Below, piece after piece: positions 62,366-64,000 of a DNA stretch of 64,000 bases. The notes under the pieces are model-generated. The model was not told the DNA's origin and ran no database searches. It saw only the letters and a list, made by a program, of their open reading frames with translations. How positions within the stretch are numbered: the first letter of the stretch is position 1; every line of letters begins with the position of its first letter. The position numbers and the translations under genes are program-made. The stretch comes from JASJAR01 sp039198225. GTDB taxonomy: Bacteria > Pseudomonadota > Alphaproteobacteria > Rhodobacterales > Rhodobacteraceae. Location: the NCBI GenBank assembly GCA_039198225.1, contig JBCCTQ010000019.1, positions 1 to 64,000 on the forward strand, written 5' to 3'.

Positions 62366-63840
62366 TCGACACGGTCTCCATCTTTTGGATCGGTCAAATC
62401 GATCCAAATGGTTTTGGTTTCGCAATATTGGTCATGGGCATGGACACCATTGTCACGCCCCCCAAAGCCCGATTGTTTATAGCCACCGAACGGCGTTGAG
62501 ATATCGCCTTCGCCGTAGCAATTCACCGTAACGGTACCAGCGCGGATATCCCTAGCCGCCCGTAGTGCGGTCCGCGCATTCGCCGTAAAAACACTGGCTG
62601 TCAGCCCATAGGCAGTGTCATTAGCCAAGGCGATGGCCTCATCGCTCGAGGCCACTTCGATGACGCTCAAAATCGGTCCGAAAACCTCGTCGCGCGCCAA
62701 TGGGTCGTCACGCTCCACGGCATAAACTTTGGGTGTAACGTATGGTCCGTCCGGAGCGTCGCCCTGCCGCAAATATCCCGCCACTTTCTCGCAATGGGCG
62801 CCGTCGATTAATGCGCCGAGATGATTTTCAGGGTCCAGCGGATCGCCAGTCTTCCAATCCCTGAGCCGCGCTTCGACTATGTCCATCAAAGGTGCCCGCA
62901 CATCCTTGTGTACAATTAAACGCGACGCAGCGGAGCAATTCTCACCCATATTCCAAAACGCGGCATTCACCACGTGTTCGGCCACATGCTCCAGGTTTTC
63001 GGCGTCTTCCAAAACAATTGCTGGATTCTTCCCACCACATTCGAGAACGATCTTTTTGAGATTGCTGTCGGCCGCGTAGTGCAAGAACCGCCGGCCAGTG
63101 TCGGTCGATCCGGTGAACGTCACCATATCGATGTCCATATGCCGGCCCAAAGGCTCTCCAACCGAAGGGCCATCCCCTGGCAAAACCTGCAATACCCCAC
63201 GCGGCACCCCAGCCATATGGGCGATCTCCGCAATCCGGAGTGCCGTAAACGACGTCTGTTCGGCTGGTTTGACAATCACCGAACAGCCCGCCGCCAGAGC
63301 CGGACCGATTTTCCAGGCCAGCATCAGCATGGGGAAATTCCACGGCAATATTGCTGCCACCACACCTACCGGCTCGCGAACAATCATCGATACGGCATCG
63401 TCACCGGCAGGGCCGGTTTGGTCATATATCTTGTCGACCGCCTCGCCGTGCCATTTAATGGTGTGGATCGTTTCCGGAATGTCGATCAATTCACAGTCGC
63501 GAATTGGCTTCCCACTATCGAGACTTTCCATAACCGCCAATTCTCGACGCCGGCGGGTAATGAGTTTGCAAAGTCTTATGAGAACATCTTTGCGGTCGGA
63601 CGGATGGAGCCTCGACCAGTGACCCTGATCGAATGCTTCGCGCGCCTTTTGCACCGCAAGATCCACATCTTCGGCGTCGGCGGTTCGTATCTCCGCCAAA
63701 GTCTCGCCGGTCGCGGGATTGACGCTCGGCATCATGGGTCCATTGCCAGGGCGAAACTTACCGTCAATGAAGGGCGCCTTTGGCAAGTCAAGACCGGCGG
63801 CAATTGCTGCATATTCGGCGCGGGTCAAAAGATCAGTCAT
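62362..63840 (-). CDS. NAD-dependent aldehyde dehydrogenase
   Basis: 492 residues. Catalytic cysteine in FWNMGENCSAASRLIV, glutamate in KKIVLECGGKNPAIV, cofactor motif TFTGSTDTGRRFLHYA, and AILPWNFPMLMLAWKIGPAL. Matches the betaine/gamma-glutamyl-aminobutyraldehyde dehydrogenase group. ATG overlaps the stop of the upstream DapA-like gene by four bases. Within this operon it likely oxidises an aldehyde from amine breakdown. Confidence 0.92.
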   Translation of the reverse strand: MTDLLTRAEYAAIAAGLDLPKAPFIDGKFRPGNGPMMPSVNPATGETLAEIRTADAEDVDLAVQKAREAFDQGHWSRLHPSDRKDVLIRLCKLITRRRRELAVMESLDSGKPIRDCELIDIPETIHTIKWHGEAVDKIYDQTGPAGDDAVSMIVREPVGVVAAILPWNFPMLMLAWKIGPALAAGCSVIVKPAEQTSFTALRIAEIAHMAGVPRGVLQVLPGDGPSVGEPLGRHMDIDMVTFTGSTDTGRRFLHYAADSNLKKIVLECGGKNPAIVLEDAENLEHVAEHVVNAAFWNMGENCSAASRLIVHKDVRAPLMDIVEARLRDWKTGDPLDPENHLGALIDGAHCEKVAGYLRQGDAPDGPYVTPKVYAVERDDPLARDEVFGPILSVIEVASSDEAIALANDTAYGLTASVFTANARTALRAARDIRAGTVTVNCYGEGDISTPFGGYKQSGFGGRDNGVHAHDQYCETKTIWIDLTDPKDGDRVE

Positions 63841-64000
63841 GGCGTCTCTCCGGTGATGGCCGCGATGGACGTGTTCATTGTGCGGATCACCTCCTCAAGC
63901 TCGCGCTTGTCATCTTTATTGAGGGGTTGCAGTGGTTTACGAGGCGGCCCAGCTGGCACCCCCTGGAGTGTGAGGCCGTGTTTAATGCACTGAACGAACT
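63837..64000 (-). CDS. DapA-family lyase, C-terminal end only
   Basis: 54 complete codons remain; the gene starts beyond base 64000. The sequence KHGLTLQGVPAGPPRKPLQP and the helix DDKRELEEVIRTMNTSIAAI are typical of the end of dihydrodipicolinate synthase/N-acetylneuraminate lyase proteins. In catabolic operons these act on 2-keto acids or their imines. First visible gene of the MttB operon. Confidence 0.78.
   Translation of the reverse strand, partial: FVQCIKHGLTLQGVPAGPPRKPLQPLNKDDKRELEEVIRTMNTSIAAITGETP

Noticed and set aside
1..64000. tRNA, rRNA, CRISPR arrays and known riboswitches
   Set aside because: No T-loop/anticodon patterns, regularly spaced repeats or recognisable aptamer cores were noticed. 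A covariance-model search would be decisive.

Overview
The window looks like chromosomal DNA of a GC-rich alphaproteobacterium, most likely a Rhodobacterales (Roseobacter-type) marine organism. The support is gene content rather than a marker gene: GcrA, DUF1467, fused DctQM and DctP TRAP genes, a PCuAC copper chaperone, a VPLPA-CTERM protein, MeaB plus methylmalonyl-CoA epimerase, and a double-ExbD TonB operon. No rRNA, tRNA, CRISPR array or intact insertion sequence was seen.

Layout. 1-4.2 kb: the 5' part of lepA, a small exported protein, an alanine-rich protein of a poorly characterised family, and a decayed-looking spacer. 4.2-12.4 kb, all on the minus strand: the most unusual block. It holds two dynamin-like GTPases, each followed by a smaller divergent P-loop GTPase, the second of which ends in a Roadblock/LC7-like domain, and then two stand-alone Roadblock/LC7 proteins. 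A CtrA-type TTAA-N7-TTAA site lies about 285 bases upstream. I know of no named system with this composition; it resembles a membrane-remodelling or polarity module with MglB-like regulators.

12.8-38.8 kb: mostly housekeeping and conserved Rhodobacterales genes. These include a TPR protein, a lipoyl-ligase-like protein coupled to a NaChBac-type sodium channel, a tyrosine phosphatase, a sirtuin, the copper chaperone, rpmB, meaB, hrpB, an ArsR-metallothionein operon with a clear operator, a VPLPA-CTERM protein, gnd, argD-argF, gcrA, AsmA, an M48 lipoprotein, a nitroreductase, an EI24 membrane protein, mce-DUF1467, a response regulator and a quinone-linked D-lactate dehydrogenase. The dehydrogenase forms an operon with a TRAP transporter, divergent from a FadR-type GntR regulator, suggesting uptake and oxidation of lactate or a related 2-hydroxyacid.

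43.5-56.4 kb: a haem-receptor/ExbB/ExbD/ExbD/TonB operon, a chemotaxis receptor, and a stress/efflux cluster (DoxX, alpha/beta hydrolase, AraC, MFS). This stretch is visibly decaying. The haem receptor and the hydrolase each carry a single in-frame stop, the AraC gene has a frameshift inside its HTH domain, and a TetR gene survives only as its N-terminal remnant.

56.9-64 kb: a putative glycosidase-like protein with a hydrophobic C-terminal tail, then a GntR regulator facing a catabolic operon (DapA-like lyase, aldehyde dehydrogenase, MttB-family methyltransferase, FAD oxidoreductase). The operon is a good candidate for breakdown of a quaternary amine or betaine.
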